Of a stretch of DNA of 64,000 nt, positions 53,582 through 62,409 are shown piece after piece. This stretch comes from Bifidobacterium sp. ESL0790 (GTDB lineage Bacteria > Actinomycetota > Actinomycetes > Actinomycetales > Bifidobacteriaceae). The translations under genes and the position numbers were made by a program. The stretch covers positions 1,798,001-1,862,000 of the forward strand of contig NZ_CP113915.1 in assembly GCF_029395435.1 (NCBI RefSeq), given 5' to 3'. How positions within the stretch are numbered: the stretch's first letter is position 1; every line of letters begins with the position of its first letter. The notes under the pieces are model-generated. The model saw only the letters and a list, made by a program, of their open reading frames with translations. It was not told the DNA's origin and ran no database searches.

Positions 53582-55345
53582 GTGCAGCAACAAGGCAATT
53601 CCAAGACGCGGCAGAGCCCATTGCAGGGCATGTCGAAGGTCCTGACCAAAGAGGAGTCATACGTCGACGGACATTTGACGCACGCGGCCTTCGTCTCCAT
53701 CGCCATCCTCACCTTCATCACCTTCATCGGCAACTTCACCCAGCTGCAGCTGAGCGCCGCACTGCCGACCATCGTGCACGAATTCGGCATCAACGTGACC
53801 ACCGGCCAGTGGCTCACCTCCATCATCCAGCTCGTGCAGGGCGTCATGGTGCCGCTCACCGCCTACCTCACCCGCCGCTTCTCCACCCGCCAGATCGTCA
53901 TCACCTCGATGAGCGTCTTCACGCTGGGCTCCGTGCTCGCCTGGTTCGGCAACACCTTCGTGGAGGTGCTGGCCGGGCGCACGCTCGAGGCCATTGGTTC
54001 GGGCGTGATGTGGCCGGTGCTGCAGATCATCGTCTTCTCCGTCTACCCCATGGCCAAACGCGGCGTGGCGATGGGCACCGTGGGCGTGGCCATGAGCGTC
54101 GCCCCCGCCATCGGCCCGACGTTCGGCGGTTGGCAAACCGACGCCAACGGCTGGCGTTCCATCTTCGTCTCGCTGACCATCGTGGGCGCGCTGGCACTGG
54201 TGCTCGCCATCTTCTTCCTGCATAACTTCAACGAGAAGGACGGCGACGCGAAGGCCGACTTCTTCTCCGTGTGCCTTTCGGTGATCGGCTTCGGCGGGCT
54301 GCTCTTCGGCTTCACCAACATCGAGAGCTACGCCTTCACCGCGCCGGTGGTCTGGCTGCCTATGGCCGTCGGCCTGGTGGGCATCGTCTGGTTCGTCGTT
54401 CGCCAGCTGAAGGGCGCCAAGCGCTACAAGGCCGAACTCAAGGAGCTCATCGGCGGGCTCGAGCACGTGGAGCGTCCGCAGGGCTCCAAGCCGCAGAACG
54501 TCGCCGAGCTGCGCGCCGCGATCAAGCACCTGCGGGCCGACCCGGATTCCGCCGCGAAAATCGAGGAGCACTTCAAGGACCCGAAGGTGCGCTCGAAGAT
54601 CGACCAGATCCGCAAGCTGCAGCCGCCGCTGCTCGACCTCACCGTGCTCAAGAACAAGAACTTCATGGTCGGCACCATCACCGCCGCGCTGAGCTTCTTC
54701 GCCTTCAGCTCCATCACCGTCATCATCCCGCTCTTCATCCAGAACGACAGGGGCTATTCGGCCACCATCTCGGGTCTGGTGATGCTGCCGGGCGCGCTCG
54801 GGCAGTGCATCTCGCAGTTCGGCGGCGGACGGCTTCTGGATAGGTTCGGCGCGAGGCCGGTGGCGCTCATCGGCTCCATCACGCTGATGACCGGCACCAT
54901 CATGATGAGCTTCATCGGCATGGAGGTTCCCATCTACTGGGTCTCGATCTGCCAGTTCATCCGCCAGATCGGCATGGGCTTCGTGCTGATGCCCATCACC
55001 ACGTGGTCGCTCAACTGCCTGACGCCGGGAAGCGTCTCCGCCGGCTCGGCCGTCACCAACACCGTGCGCCAGATCTCCGGAGCCATCGGCGCTCCCGTGC
55101 TGGTCATCCTGATGGAGGAGTTCGCCAAAGTCCGCCAAGCCACGATGGGCACCAGCCACCGCGCCGCCGTGCTCTCCAACATCTTCGGCATCAGGATGTC
55201 GCTGATCATCAGCTCCGTCATCGCTCTCGGCATGGTGCTGCTGGTCACCTTCGGCGTGCGCGGCCAGGGCGCCGGCTCGGCCCGCGACCTCGCCAACCGC
55301 ACGCTGCGTCACGTGCGCGTCCCCCGCATTCATTTGCACAAGTAA
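53582..55345 (+). CDS. MFS transporter, DHA2 (EmrB/QacA) family drug exporter
   Basis: A 587-residue protein from a GTG. About 14 membrane segments are visible, starting AAFVSIAILTFITFIGNFTQ. QLSAALPTIVHEFGINVTTG, WLTSIIQLVQGVMVPLTAYL and LEAIGSGVMWPVLQIIVFSV are typical DHA2 motifs, as is MPITTWSLNCLTPG. A charged cytoplasmic insert of ~75 residues (about 280-355) lies in the middle. It should export hydrophobic compounds using the proton gradient; substrates are unknown. No regulator gene adjoins it. The ATG at 53627 is an alternative start. Confidence 0.9.
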   Translation: MQQQGNSKTRQSPLQGMSKVLTKEESYVDGHLTHAAFVSIAILTFITFIGNFTQLQLSAALPTIVHEFGINVTTGQWLTSIIQLVQGVMVPLTAYLTRRFSTRQIVITSMSVFTLGSVLAWFGNTFVEVLAGRTLEAIGSGVMWPVLQIIVFSVYPMAKRGVAMGTVGVAMSVAPAIGPTFGGWQTDANGWRSIFVSLTIVGALALVLAIFFLHNFNEKDGDAKADFFSVCLSVIGFGGLLFGFTNIESYAFTAPVVWLPMAVGLVGIVWFVVRQLKGAKRYKAELKELIGGLEHVERPQGSKPQNVAELRAAIKHLRADPDSAAKIEEHFKDPKVRSKIDQIRKLQPPLLDLTVLKNKNFMVGTITAALSFFAFSSITVIIPLFIQNDRGYSATISGLVMLPGALGQCISQFGGGRLLDRFGARPVALIGSITLMTGTIMMSFIGMEVPIYWVSICQFIRQIGMGFVLMPITTWSLNCLTPGSVSAGSAVTNTVRQISGAIGAPVLVILMEEFAKVRQATMGTSHRAAVLSNIFGIRMSLIISSVIALGMVLLVTFGVRGQGAGSARDLANRTLRHVRVPRIHLHK

Positions 55346-55454
55346 CTACACAACTTGAGATGGCTCATCACTACGATTTGTTTTGCGACGATTCAGATAG
55401 GCAGAGGCTCCAAATAATTTTGAAATATCTGTCTATCTGAATCGATTCGGAAGC

Positions 55455-55847
55455 CTACGCACTGATAGGTAACCCGATTGGCTCATCCGCCGAGGCCAAG
55501 TCCATCTTCAGAGAGCCAGACTTTGCGTCTTTAGGAAGCGACCTAATCCCTCTCCCGGATTTCTCTTTAGGATTGGTCTGCTCTGCAGGTACAACTTTGT
55601 ATTCTAGATGCGCCCCCACTTCCAAAGCGTAATCAGTGAGCAAAGAGACCAATTCCCGCTGCCCATTTTCGATTTGAGAAATATACGCCTGGGAAACGTT
55701 CATTTCACGAGCCAAATCTTTTTGCGTCATTCCACGACTCTTACGCATATCAACCAACTTATCGAGAAGCTCAAAACCTTCACGATATAAGTCTCCAGCC
55801 AAACCCTGGTAATCATACGGTAATGCATCTGGATCAAACACCGTCAT
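55455..55847 (-). CDS. XRE-family regulator of an A/T-rich two-gene module
   Basis: A 130-residue protein starting MTVFDPDALPYDYQGLAGDL. The helix-turn-helix is MTQKDLAREMNVSQAYISQI-ENGQRE (about 40-65), of HigA/SinR type. The C-terminal 50 residues are unconserved. It follows the 180-residue gene by 36 bases, and a palindrome with 8-bp arms (AATATAAC and GTTATATT) lies in that gap. It may be an antitoxin or autoregulator. Base composition is clearly richer in A/T than the flanking genes, which suggests transfer. Confidence 0.75.
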   Translation of the reverse strand: MTVFDPDALPYDYQGLAGDLYREGFELLDKLVDMRKSRGMTQKDLAREMNVSQAYISQIENGQRELVSLLTDYALEVGAHLEYKVVPAEQTNPKEKSGRGIRSLPKDAKSGSLKMDLASADEPIGLPISA

Positions 55848-55864
55848 CCATCCTTTCCCACGGA

Positions 55865-55885
55865 AATATAACTATTTGTTATATT
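55865..55885 (-). promoter_or_regulatory. Palindromic operator before the XRE gene
   Basis: AATATAAC-N5-GTTATATT is a perfect inverted repeat between the two genes of the module; it overlaps the stop codon of the upstream gene. Confidence 0.55.
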
Positions 55886-56426
55886 ACACCGTTTTATCTC
55901 TTTTCAAACTCTTATCCAATCTCTTTGCTATTTCCATTGCTTTTTGAATCTCCTCATTTTGCCTATCCCGAATAGCAATCTCGCTCTCTTCACGTACATC
56001 CTTAAGATGCATTCCAACACCAAACACCACTCGCGCCATATCAACGGGTTCTAAATCATAATGACGTATCTGTTCCTTTTGCACACCTTCTAAAAGGCGC
56101 TGAGAGTGATGCCATCTAAATTCAAACATCGGCAATCCCTTTTCCCGCGCCGACTCTATGGGCACAACTTCACTACCAGATCGCAAGCCACCTGATGTCA
56201 TTCGCTCAAACATCTTCTCGAGATAGATTTCCGTCCGAATGCGGTATTTGTTGAAGTTCAAAAACTTAAGATATCCCCAATGTAATTGCGTGTTTGCCAT
56301 ATTTGAGGCGAATTGCCGCGCCATTGCATGTTCTTCACTTTCCTCGGAACTCTTTTCAAGATTTGACCCCATCCACCGATATTTGACAGGAATTCCATTG
56401 GTGCAACGACTTTGTTCAATCAACAT
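55884..56426 (-). CDS. Hypothetical protein, possible toxin partner of an XRE regulator
   Basis: A 180-residue protein starting MLIEQSRCTNGIPVKYRWMG; GGAG lies 6 bases before the ATG, and the open frame extends 4 codons further. Visible segments are FASNMANTQLHWGYLKFLNF, KGLPMFEFRWHHSQRLLEGV, IRHYDLEPVDMARVVFGVGM and a charged helical C terminus (about 145-180). I do not recognise a family; it is not an obvious RelE/HigB toxin. It lies 46 bases after the HNH nuclease gene and upstream of an XRE regulator. It is A/T-rich like the XRE gene. A toxin role is only inferred from gene order. Confidence 0.65.
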   Translation of the reverse strand: MLIEQSRCTNGIPVKYRWMGSNLEKSSEESEEHAMARQFASNMANTQLHWGYLKFLNFNKYRIRTEIYLEKMFERMTSGGLRSGSEVVPIESAREKGLPMFEFRWHHSQRLLEGVQKEQIRHYDLEPVDMARVVFGVGMHLKDVREESEIAIRDRQNEEIQKAMEIAKRLDKSLKRDKTV

Positions 56427-56472
56427 CAATTTCTCCAATCTTTTGCATATTTCTGATTAACGTAATTAGCGT

Positions 56473-57327
56473 TCACTGTTTGGGAAGCTGCTGGGCGGGG
56501 CAGGTGCGGAGGACCTTGGAGATGGACTCGCGCTCCTGGGTGGTGACGCTCAGCTGGTATTTGTGCTTCACCGCCACCTGACGAGCCACGTATTGGCACT
56601 GGAAGCCGCGGTTGGCAGGCAGCCAGTAGGCGGCAGAGGCGGAACCCTTCTCCTGGTTGGCGGGACCGTCGACGGCCAGCAGGTTGAGGCCGTCGTTGCC
56701 GAATTGCATCCGCTCGTCCGAATCCCATTGGCTCGCGCCGGACTGCCAGGCGTTCTCGAGGGCCACCACATGGTCGATCTGCACGGCGGCGCTCGTTCTT
56801 GGCCCGCGCACGAAGTGTATCGTCTTGCCGGTGTAGGGGTCGGCGAGCTCGCCGGCGCGCACTTGGCAGGCGGGCGCCGAGGGACCGCTGGAGGCCCGGC
56901 TCGCGCCGAATCTCACCGATTTCATATCGCGGGCGAGCACGTCGTCGCGGATGGTGCAGCCATTGCCATCGTCGTCGGTGGTGTTGTAGCCGAAGGAATC
57001 GCGGTCGTAGCCACTGGTGCTGGGGTGGTCGTCCACGGGCAGGCCGTCAAGTACTTGCGTGACGGGGCCAGTGGAGATATATTGTCCGGTCATTTTCGCG
57101 AGTGGAGGACTGATTTGCGGCAACGCCAAGCCCGAGAGCACGCCGGTGATGGCGGCGGCAAAGAGCAGGATCAGCAGCCGTGGCCCAACGCCGTCGCGTG
57201 TGAAACGCCGACGCGAAAAGTGCGCGGCGCGCCCTCGGCGGCGACCATGCCAACGCCCGCGACGCCATGGTTCCGACGCGGACCGTCGGCCCGCGGCACC
57301 CGCATAAGCCCGCTTCCGCAAGACCAC
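56473..57327 (-). CDS. Exported or membrane-anchored HNH endonuclease (DUF1524/GmrSD C-terminal type)
   Basis: A protein of about 284 residues from a GTG; the start is uncertain. The first 45 residues are Arg-rich, followed by a membrane segment (about 49-72, RLLILLFAAAITGVLSGLAL). The nuclease domain reads DDDGNGCTIRDDVLARDMKS, DPYTGKTIHFVRGPRTSAAV, QIDHVVALENAWQSGASQWD and NDGLNLLAVDGPANQEKGSA, the DHV and N-x-x-N-x-x-K elements of HNH enzymes. Actinobacteria commonly export such nucleases. It heads the direction of the A/T-rich module but has normal GC. Confidence 0.85.
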   Translation of the reverse strand: MVLRKRAYAGAAGRRSASEPWRRGRWHGRRRGRAAHFSRRRFTRDGVGPRLLILLFAAAITGVLSGLALPQISPPLAKMTGQYISTGPVTQVLDGLPVDDHPSTSGYDRDSFGYNTTDDDGNGCTIRDDVLARDMKSVRFGASRASSGPSAPACQVRAGELADPYTGKTIHFVRGPRTSAAVQIDHVVALENAWQSGASQWDSDERMQFGNDGLNLLAVDGPANQEKGSASAAYWLPANRGFQCQYVARQVAVKHKYQLSVTTQERESISKVLRTCPAQQLPKQ

Positions 57328-57401
57328 ACCACACCCCCTGAATCCACATGAATCATGTACGTATCAGCAGGTATACGAAGGTGTGTCAGATAACACAAGA
57401 C

Positions 57402-57562
57402 CTTGTGGACGAATCTTGTGGACGGACCATGTGGCTATTTCTTGTGGACGAGAGATTTCTGGACGAATCTCCTAGATATTCTTCGTGGACGCGTCCACAA
57501 GATCCGGATTTCGGACGTTTCTTGTGGACGTACCTTCTGGACATTCCTTGTCGACGCGGTAC
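57402..57562. repeat. Cluster of CTTGTGGACG boxes
   Basis: The gap between the ABC exporter stop (57590) and the HNH gene start has CTTGTGGACG or close variants at 57402, 57415, 57441, 57483, 57531 and 57553. One reverse copy forms a near-palindrome, CTTCGTGGACGCGTCCACAAG without its last base (57483-57502). Spacing is irregular, unlike the 61-bp arrays. The function is unknown. Confidence 0.5.
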
Positions 57563-57589
57563 AAGCCGCCCTCGCCTAGACGGTCAGGA

Positions 57590-60500
57590 CTAGACGGTGA
57601 GGACGCGGTCGGCGATGCGCATGGTCGATTCGCGGTGCGAGACCAGCACGATGGCGACGTCACGCTTGCTGGCCAGCTCGTTGATCGAGCGCAGGATCAC
57701 CGCCTCGCTCAGCGCGTCCACACGACTGGTGGGCTCATCGAAGAGGATCAGCGAGGCGTCGGTGAGGAATACCCTCGCCAGGCCGACGCGCTGCCGCTCC
57801 CCCTCCGAAAGACGGGCGCCCAGCTCCTCCACGCAGGTGTCGAGACCGTCGGGCAGCGAATCCACAAACTCCTTAAGCGAGGCCTGCTCGCACGCCCTGA
57901 GCAGTTCGCCCTCACTCGCGTCCGGCTTGGCGACCAGGAGGTTGTCGCGGATGGTGCCGTTGAACATGTAGGTCTCCTGGCCCATCACGGTCTGCACGTG
58001 GCGGCGATGGTGCGCGTCGATCTGCGGCAGCGGCTGGCCGGAGAAATCGACCACGCCGCCCTGCGGATCCCAGTAGCGCATGAGCAGCTTGAGGATCGTG
58101 GACTTGCCGCGCCCCGAAGGCCCTTGCAACCCGAGGATTCCCGAGCGGGGAACGAGCAGGTTGAAGTTCCTGAAGACCGGCTTGGCCAACGGCTCGCGCC
58201 CGACCGTGAGGCCGTCGTAGGCCGCGTCCGCGCCGAACGCCGAGGCCGACACAGTGGGCGTGGCGTGCTTCTGGTGATAGGTGAAGGTGATGTCGCTGAG
58301 CTCCATGCCGTCGTATTTCGGCTTGGCGATGCCGGTTTCCTCCACCGCCGGGGCCTCGTCCAGAATGGCGAAGATGCGACGGGCCGCGCCGAACGTGCGC
58401 GTGAGGTTCGGCGGAAGCGCGCTAAGCGCCAGGGTCGGGCCGAACGAGCTGGCCACGAGGACCACCGCGGCCAGGCAGCCGAGGGCCATGGAGGGATCGT
58501 GCTGGCAGACGTCGAGGGCGACGAACGAGGCGGCGATCAGCGAGAAGACGATGAGCACGTCGCCCAGGCCGGAGAAGACGCCGTTCTTGCGGCTCAGGCG
58601 GTTCTGCAGCAGCCAAAGCTCCTTGCTGCGGGAGACGACGGCCTTGAGGCGCTGCGAGCCACGGCCAAAGCGGATGATCTCGTCGAGGCCGCGCATGTCG
58701 TCAAGCACGCGGTCGTCGAGGGCGGCGGACTCCTCGCGGATACGTGCGCCGATGCCGCTGACGCTCGAGGCGAAGAGCTCCGGGAGCACCACGCCCATAA
58801 GCAGGTGCGAGATGATGAGCAGCAATGCGAAGCCCGGATCCAGCGTCCAGAGCGCCACCGCGTAGCAGATCGAGGTGACGACGGCGACGACCACCGGGGC
58901 GATGGTGTCGGCGAAGAAGACCTCAAGCTGTTCCACATCCTCGGTGATCAGCGCGACCAAATCACCCTTGCCACGTCCCAGCAGCTTGCCGGGGGCCAGG
59001 TTGCGCAGTGCGTTGAAGGTTTTGGAGCGGAAGAGCGAGAGCAGGCGGAACGAGGCGCTGCGGGTCATGAACTGCTCGCTGAAGCGCATCAGGCCGCGCA
59101 GCAGGGCGCACACGGCCATCGCCACGATCGAGGCGGTGAGGCTGAAGCCCCAGATGGGGTGGCCGAAGCCGGCGGCGAACGCCATGACGCCGAAGACAGG
59201 CAGGAAGGTGCCGGCCAGCTGCGAGATGGAGCCGAGCAGGCAGGCGGCGACCAGCCAGTGCATGAGCGGGCCGACCTCGCTCAACAGGCGGCGCACCACG
59301 CGGAACGTGCCCATCGGCTTGGATGGTGAAGATGCCTGGATGGAAGTCGAATTCGCGTCGGAGCCGTGCTGGGCACGGACGTTGCCATGTGTTGCCGAAG
59401 AGACGGCATCCGCGCTTGGCACGCGGGCGGCCGCCGCTGCGTTGGATTTCGATTTGCCATTCGTTGTTGCGGACGAAACGGAGGCAGCCGCACCGGTCTT
59501 GGCCTTGTCACGCTTGCCATAGTGCAGGCTCCAGCCGTCGCGGTGGGTGATGCGCTCCATCATCTCCTGGTCGCGGTACATCTCGGCGTAGATGCCATTT
59601 GTTGCCATAAGCTCGGCGTGCGTGCCCTCCTCCGCGACATGCCCGGCGTCGAAGACCACGATGTCGTCGGCCTTGGCGGCCTCGGCGAGATGGTGGGTGA
59701 CCATGATGACGGTGTGGGTGCGGGCGAGGCTGCGGATGGTGGACTCGATGAGGCGTTCGCTTTCGGCGTCGACGCTGCTGGTGGCCTCGTCGAAGACGTA
59801 GACAGGGCTGTCGCGCAGCAGGGCACGGGCGATGGCGAGGCGCTGGCGCTGTCCGCTGGAGAGGTTGCTGGCGTCCTGCTCGATGCGCATGTCGAGGCCG
59901 CCGGGCTGCGAGTAGACGTAGTCGTCGATGCGGGCGTCGTCAAGCGCCAGCCACATCTCGTTGGCGGTGGCGGTGGGCTTGGCCATCAGCAGGTTCTCAC
60001 GCAGGGTGCCTTCGAACAGGTGATTCTGGGCCGATACCAGGGTGACCGTGTCGGCCAGGGAGCGGGTGCGCAGGCTTCGCACCTCGCAGCTGCTCACGCT
60101 GTCGAAGATGCGGTAGCCCAGGCGTAGCGAGCCGCCGTAGACCCTGTTGGTGCCGGCGATCAGCGAGGCGGCGGTCGATTTGCCCGAGCCGCTCGCGCCA
60201 ACGATGGCGGTCAGGCGGCCGGCGCGCACCGAGAAGCTCGCGCCGTCCATCGCGCGCACCGTCTTGGAGGTGAGGGCATGGCGGTTGGAAGTCGCGGCGG
60301 AAGCGCCGGTTTTCGCGGAAATGGAAGTGTTGGACGTATCGGATTTGTCGGATTTCCCAGACTTTCCAGCGACATCACCAACATTGCTGCCATTATCATT
60401 GTTGCCATTATTGGCATCGCTCGCAGCGGTATCAGCCCCAAGCCCGTCCTGATCGAACGGCTCGTAGGTGTACTCGACGTTGTTGAAGGTGATGGAGAAA

Positions 60501-61537
60501 TCGTGGGCGTCGCGCGGCAGAGTCATCTGCCCGTCGTCGGCCACGGGGGCGTCGAGGATGGAGAAGATGCGCTTGGTGGAGGTCAGGCCGTTCAACGCGA
60601 TATAGAAGTACGAGCCCAGACGGCGCAACGGGGTGAAGAAGGTGATCGAAAGCAGCACGATGACCATGGCCGCGGGGAGCCCAAGACGGCCCGAGAAAAC
60701 CTGCCAGACCGCCACGCCGATGCCCGCCGCGGCGCCCGTGTAGGCGACCAGGTCGACGGTGGAGAGCGAGCGCAGCTGCACCTTGAGCAGCCGCATCGTC
60801 ATCTTGCGCAGGCCCTCGGATTTGCTCTCCATGTGCTTGGCGGCCACACCGTCGGCGTCGAAGGTCTTGAGGGTCTCGAGGCCCTGGATGTTGTCGAGGA
60901 ACATGCCGCCCATGTCGGTGTAGGCGCCCCAATAGCGCGGCAGGACCTTGGAGGCGTCGACAGCGGCGAGCGCGACCACGCCGATCAGCAGCGGCACGCA
61001 GGCCAGGAGCACCAGCGAGGCGAAGGTGTTGATGGGTAGCAGAACCACGAAAAGCGTCAGGGTGGCCGCCACGGAGAAGATGAGCTGCGGCAGGAAGAGC
61101 TCGAAGAAACTCTGCAGTTGGTCAACGCCCTCGCTCATCGACTGCACCACGTCGGCGGTGCGCACGTGGCGGGCGTAGGAGGGGCCGAGGTCGAGCATCT
61201 TCTCGTAGAGGCGCTCACGAAGCGAGAGTTTGACCTTCTCGCTGGCCTGCGAGCCGAAGAAATGGGCCGCGCGGTTGGCGAGGTATTTGACGATGACGAT
61301 GACCACGAAGGCGAAGACGAAAGCCGAATAATCGTCGGGGAAGGCCTGGAAACCGTTGAGGATCTTGGCCAGCTGCTTGCCGTTCGAGGTGATGACGGGG
61401 AACAGCTTGCCCAGAAGACCGACGGCCATGAACGCGAAGCCGACGTCGGCCAGCAGCGAGATCCATAGGCACAGGACCTTGGCGGCCACCAACATTCCGA
61501 CACGCGGCACCAACGTAAACAGCCGTTTATCGAACAT
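57590..61537 (-). CDS. Fused double ABC exporter (two TMD-NBD modules, CydDC-like)
   Basis: A protein of 1315 residues from the ATG at 61537 (AAAGG 7 bases upstream). The first half has a six-helix exporter domain, Walker A VGASGSGKSTAASLI, signature LSSGQRQRLAIARALL and Walker B VYVFDEATSSVDAE. The second half repeats the arrangement with GPSGRGKSTILKLL, LSEGERQRVGLARVFL and LILFDEPTSRVDAL. It looks like a fused CydD-CydC type thiol/peptide exporter, but no cytochrome bd genes are present. A ~60-residue Asn/Ser/Thr/Asp-rich insert (about 365-425) interrupts NBD1 before Walker A. The substrate is unknown. Confidence 0.88.
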   Translation of the reverse strand: MFDKRLFTLVPRVGMLVAAKVLCLWISLLADVGFAFMAVGLLGKLFPVITSNGKQLAKILNGFQAFPDDYSAFVFAFVVIVIVKYLANRAAHFFGSQASEKVKLSLRERLYEKMLDLGPSYARHVRTADVVQSMSEGVDQLQSFFELFLPQLIFSVAATLTLFVVLLPINTFASLVLLACVPLLIGVVALAAVDASKVLPRYWGAYTDMGGMFLDNIQGLETLKTFDADGVAAKHMESKSEGLRKMTMRLLKVQLRSLSTVDLVAYTGAAAGIGVAVWQVFSGRLGLPAAMVIVLLSITFFTPLRRLGSYFYIALNGLTSTKRIFSILDAPVADDGQMTLPRDAHDFSITFNNVEYTYEPFDQDGLGADTAASDANNGNNDNGSNVGDVAGKSGKSDKSDTSNTSISAKTGASAATSNRHALTSKTVRAMDGASFSVRAGRLTAIVGASGSGKSTAASLIAGTNRVYGGSLRLGYRIFDSVSSCEVRSLRTRSLADTVTLVSAQNHLFEGTLRENLLMAKPTATANEMWLALDDARIDDYVYSQPGGLDMRIEQDASNLSSGQRQRLAIARALLRDSPVYVFDEATSSVDAESERLIESTIRSLARTHTVIMVTHHLAEAAKADDIVVFDAGHVAEEGTHAELMATNGIYAEMYRDQEMMERITHRDGWSLHYGKRDKAKTGAAASVSSATTNGKSKSNAAAAARVPSADAVSSATHGNVRAQHGSDANSTSIQASSPSKPMGTFRVVRRLLSEVGPLMHWLVAACLLGSISQLAGTFLPVFGVMAFAAGFGHPIWGFSLTASIVAMAVCALLRGLMRFSEQFMTRSASFRLLSLFRSKTFNALRNLAPGKLLGRGKGDLVALITEDVEQLEVFFADTIAPVVVAVVTSICYAVALWTLDPGFALLLIISHLLMGVVLPELFASSVSGIGARIREESAALDDRVLDDMRGLDEIIRFGRGSQRLKAVVSRSKELWLLQNRLSRKNGVFSGLGDVLIVFSLIAASFVALDVCQHDPSMALGCLAAVVLVASSFGPTLALSALPPNLTRTFGAARRIFAILDEAPAVEETGIAKPKYDGMELSDITFTYHQKHATPTVSASAFGADAAYDGLTVGREPLAKPVFRNFNLLVPRSGILGLQGPSGRGKSTILKLLMRYWDPQGGVVDFSGQPLPQIDAHHRRHVQTVMGQETYMFNGTIRDNLLVAKPDASEGELLRACEQASLKEFVDSLPDGLDTCVEELGARLSEGERQRVGLARVFLTDASLILFDEPTSRVDALSEAVILRSINELASKRDVAIVLVSHRESTMRIADRVLTV

Positions 61538-61802
61538 AGAAAAACCTTTCAAAGCGAAACCCTCAGCCTGCTCATGAACCTTCTGCCAACCTGCTTATCG
61601 ACCTGCCATAAACCTGTTATCAGCCTGTTTCATCCCGGACCATCGTAAGACAATGCCTTCAAAGAATACTGTACGAGCCACGACACCCAAAACACATGCG
61701 CGAAACTCCCACAGACACGCCGAAAATCGGAGTTTTGGGGAGGGTTGGAGGAGGTGTTGAAGAAGGAATCGGCAGCCAGGTCGGCTGACCGGTTCGACAC
61801 CC
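61538..61802. other. Upstream region of the ABC exporter gene
   Basis: No gene is visible here. It holds the ABC gene leader (AAAGG) and repeats of CCTG-containing words near 61560-61640 (CAACCTGCTTATCGACCTG, CAGCCTG). A TTTTGGGG and A-rich stretch at 61735 precede the ten-unit array. Confidence 0.3.
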
Positions 61803-62392
61803 AGGTTGCAAACGTGACGCAAACATCCGTATCAGCGTCACAAACGCAACCAATTGAACCACCAGGTTACAAACGCGACGCAAACCAACCCATCGGCGTT
61901 ACAATCACAACCTGGCGAGCGAGATTATTGCAAACGCGACGCAAACTTATGTATTAGCGTCACAATCGCAACCAACTTATTACAAATGTGACGCAAAACG
62001 CCATATTGGCGTCACAAATGCAACTAATAAGGACCCCCAGTCGCGTTTGCGACGCAAACTGGCCCACTTCCGTCACAAACGCGACTGGCGGGACCCCGAG
62101 ATTGCAAATGTGACGCAAACTAACCCATCGGCGTCACAAACGCAACCAACTCATCGGGACCCCACATTGCAAATGCGACACAAACCAACCGATTACCGTC
62201 ACAAACGCAATCAATCCATTGCATATGTGACGCGAACCGGCGTTTTGGCGTCACAAATGCAACCAATCAGCATGCCAAGATTGCGAACGTGACGCAAACG
62301 AACGTAAAGGCGTCACAATCGCAACCTGGTGGACGAGATCATGGCAAATGTGTCGCAAATCAGCGTAATGGCGTCGCAAATGCAACTGATGA
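61803..62392. repeat. Ten-unit dyad array with 61-bp period and constant arm geometry (array R6)
   Basis: Each unit has a left arm like GGTTGCAAACGTGACGC and a right arm like GCGTCACAAACGCAACC around a variable 14-base centre. Left GACGC anchors are at 61816, 61877, 61938, 61990, 62051, 62112, 62177, 62229, 62291 and 62352. Right GCGTCA anchors are at 61835, 61896, 61957, 62009, 62070, 62131, 62196, 62248, 62310 and 62371. The arm distance is 19 in all ten. The period is 61-65, or 52. The array ends 18 bases from the LacI stop. Confidence 0.9.
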
Positions 62393-62409
62393 TTGGTTGT
62401 GGCCGAATG

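Noticed and set aside
55884..56426. HigB/RelE toxin
   Set aside because: The protein is about twice the size of these toxins and lacks their recognisable fold motifs; only the gene order is similar.
57485..59329. Plus-strand frame opposite the double ABC exporter
   Set aside because: The minus strand encodes two complete ABC cassettes with all motifs; the plus-strand frame has none.
57590..61537. Firm naming as CydDC
   Set aside because: The fused TMD-NBD layout fits, but no cytochrome bd genes adjoin it and many bifidobacterial exporters share this layout.
61803..62392. CRISPR array
   Set aside because: The repeated words are inverted pairs with similar sequence throughout each unit, the 61-bp unit has no unique spacers, and no cas genes are in the window.
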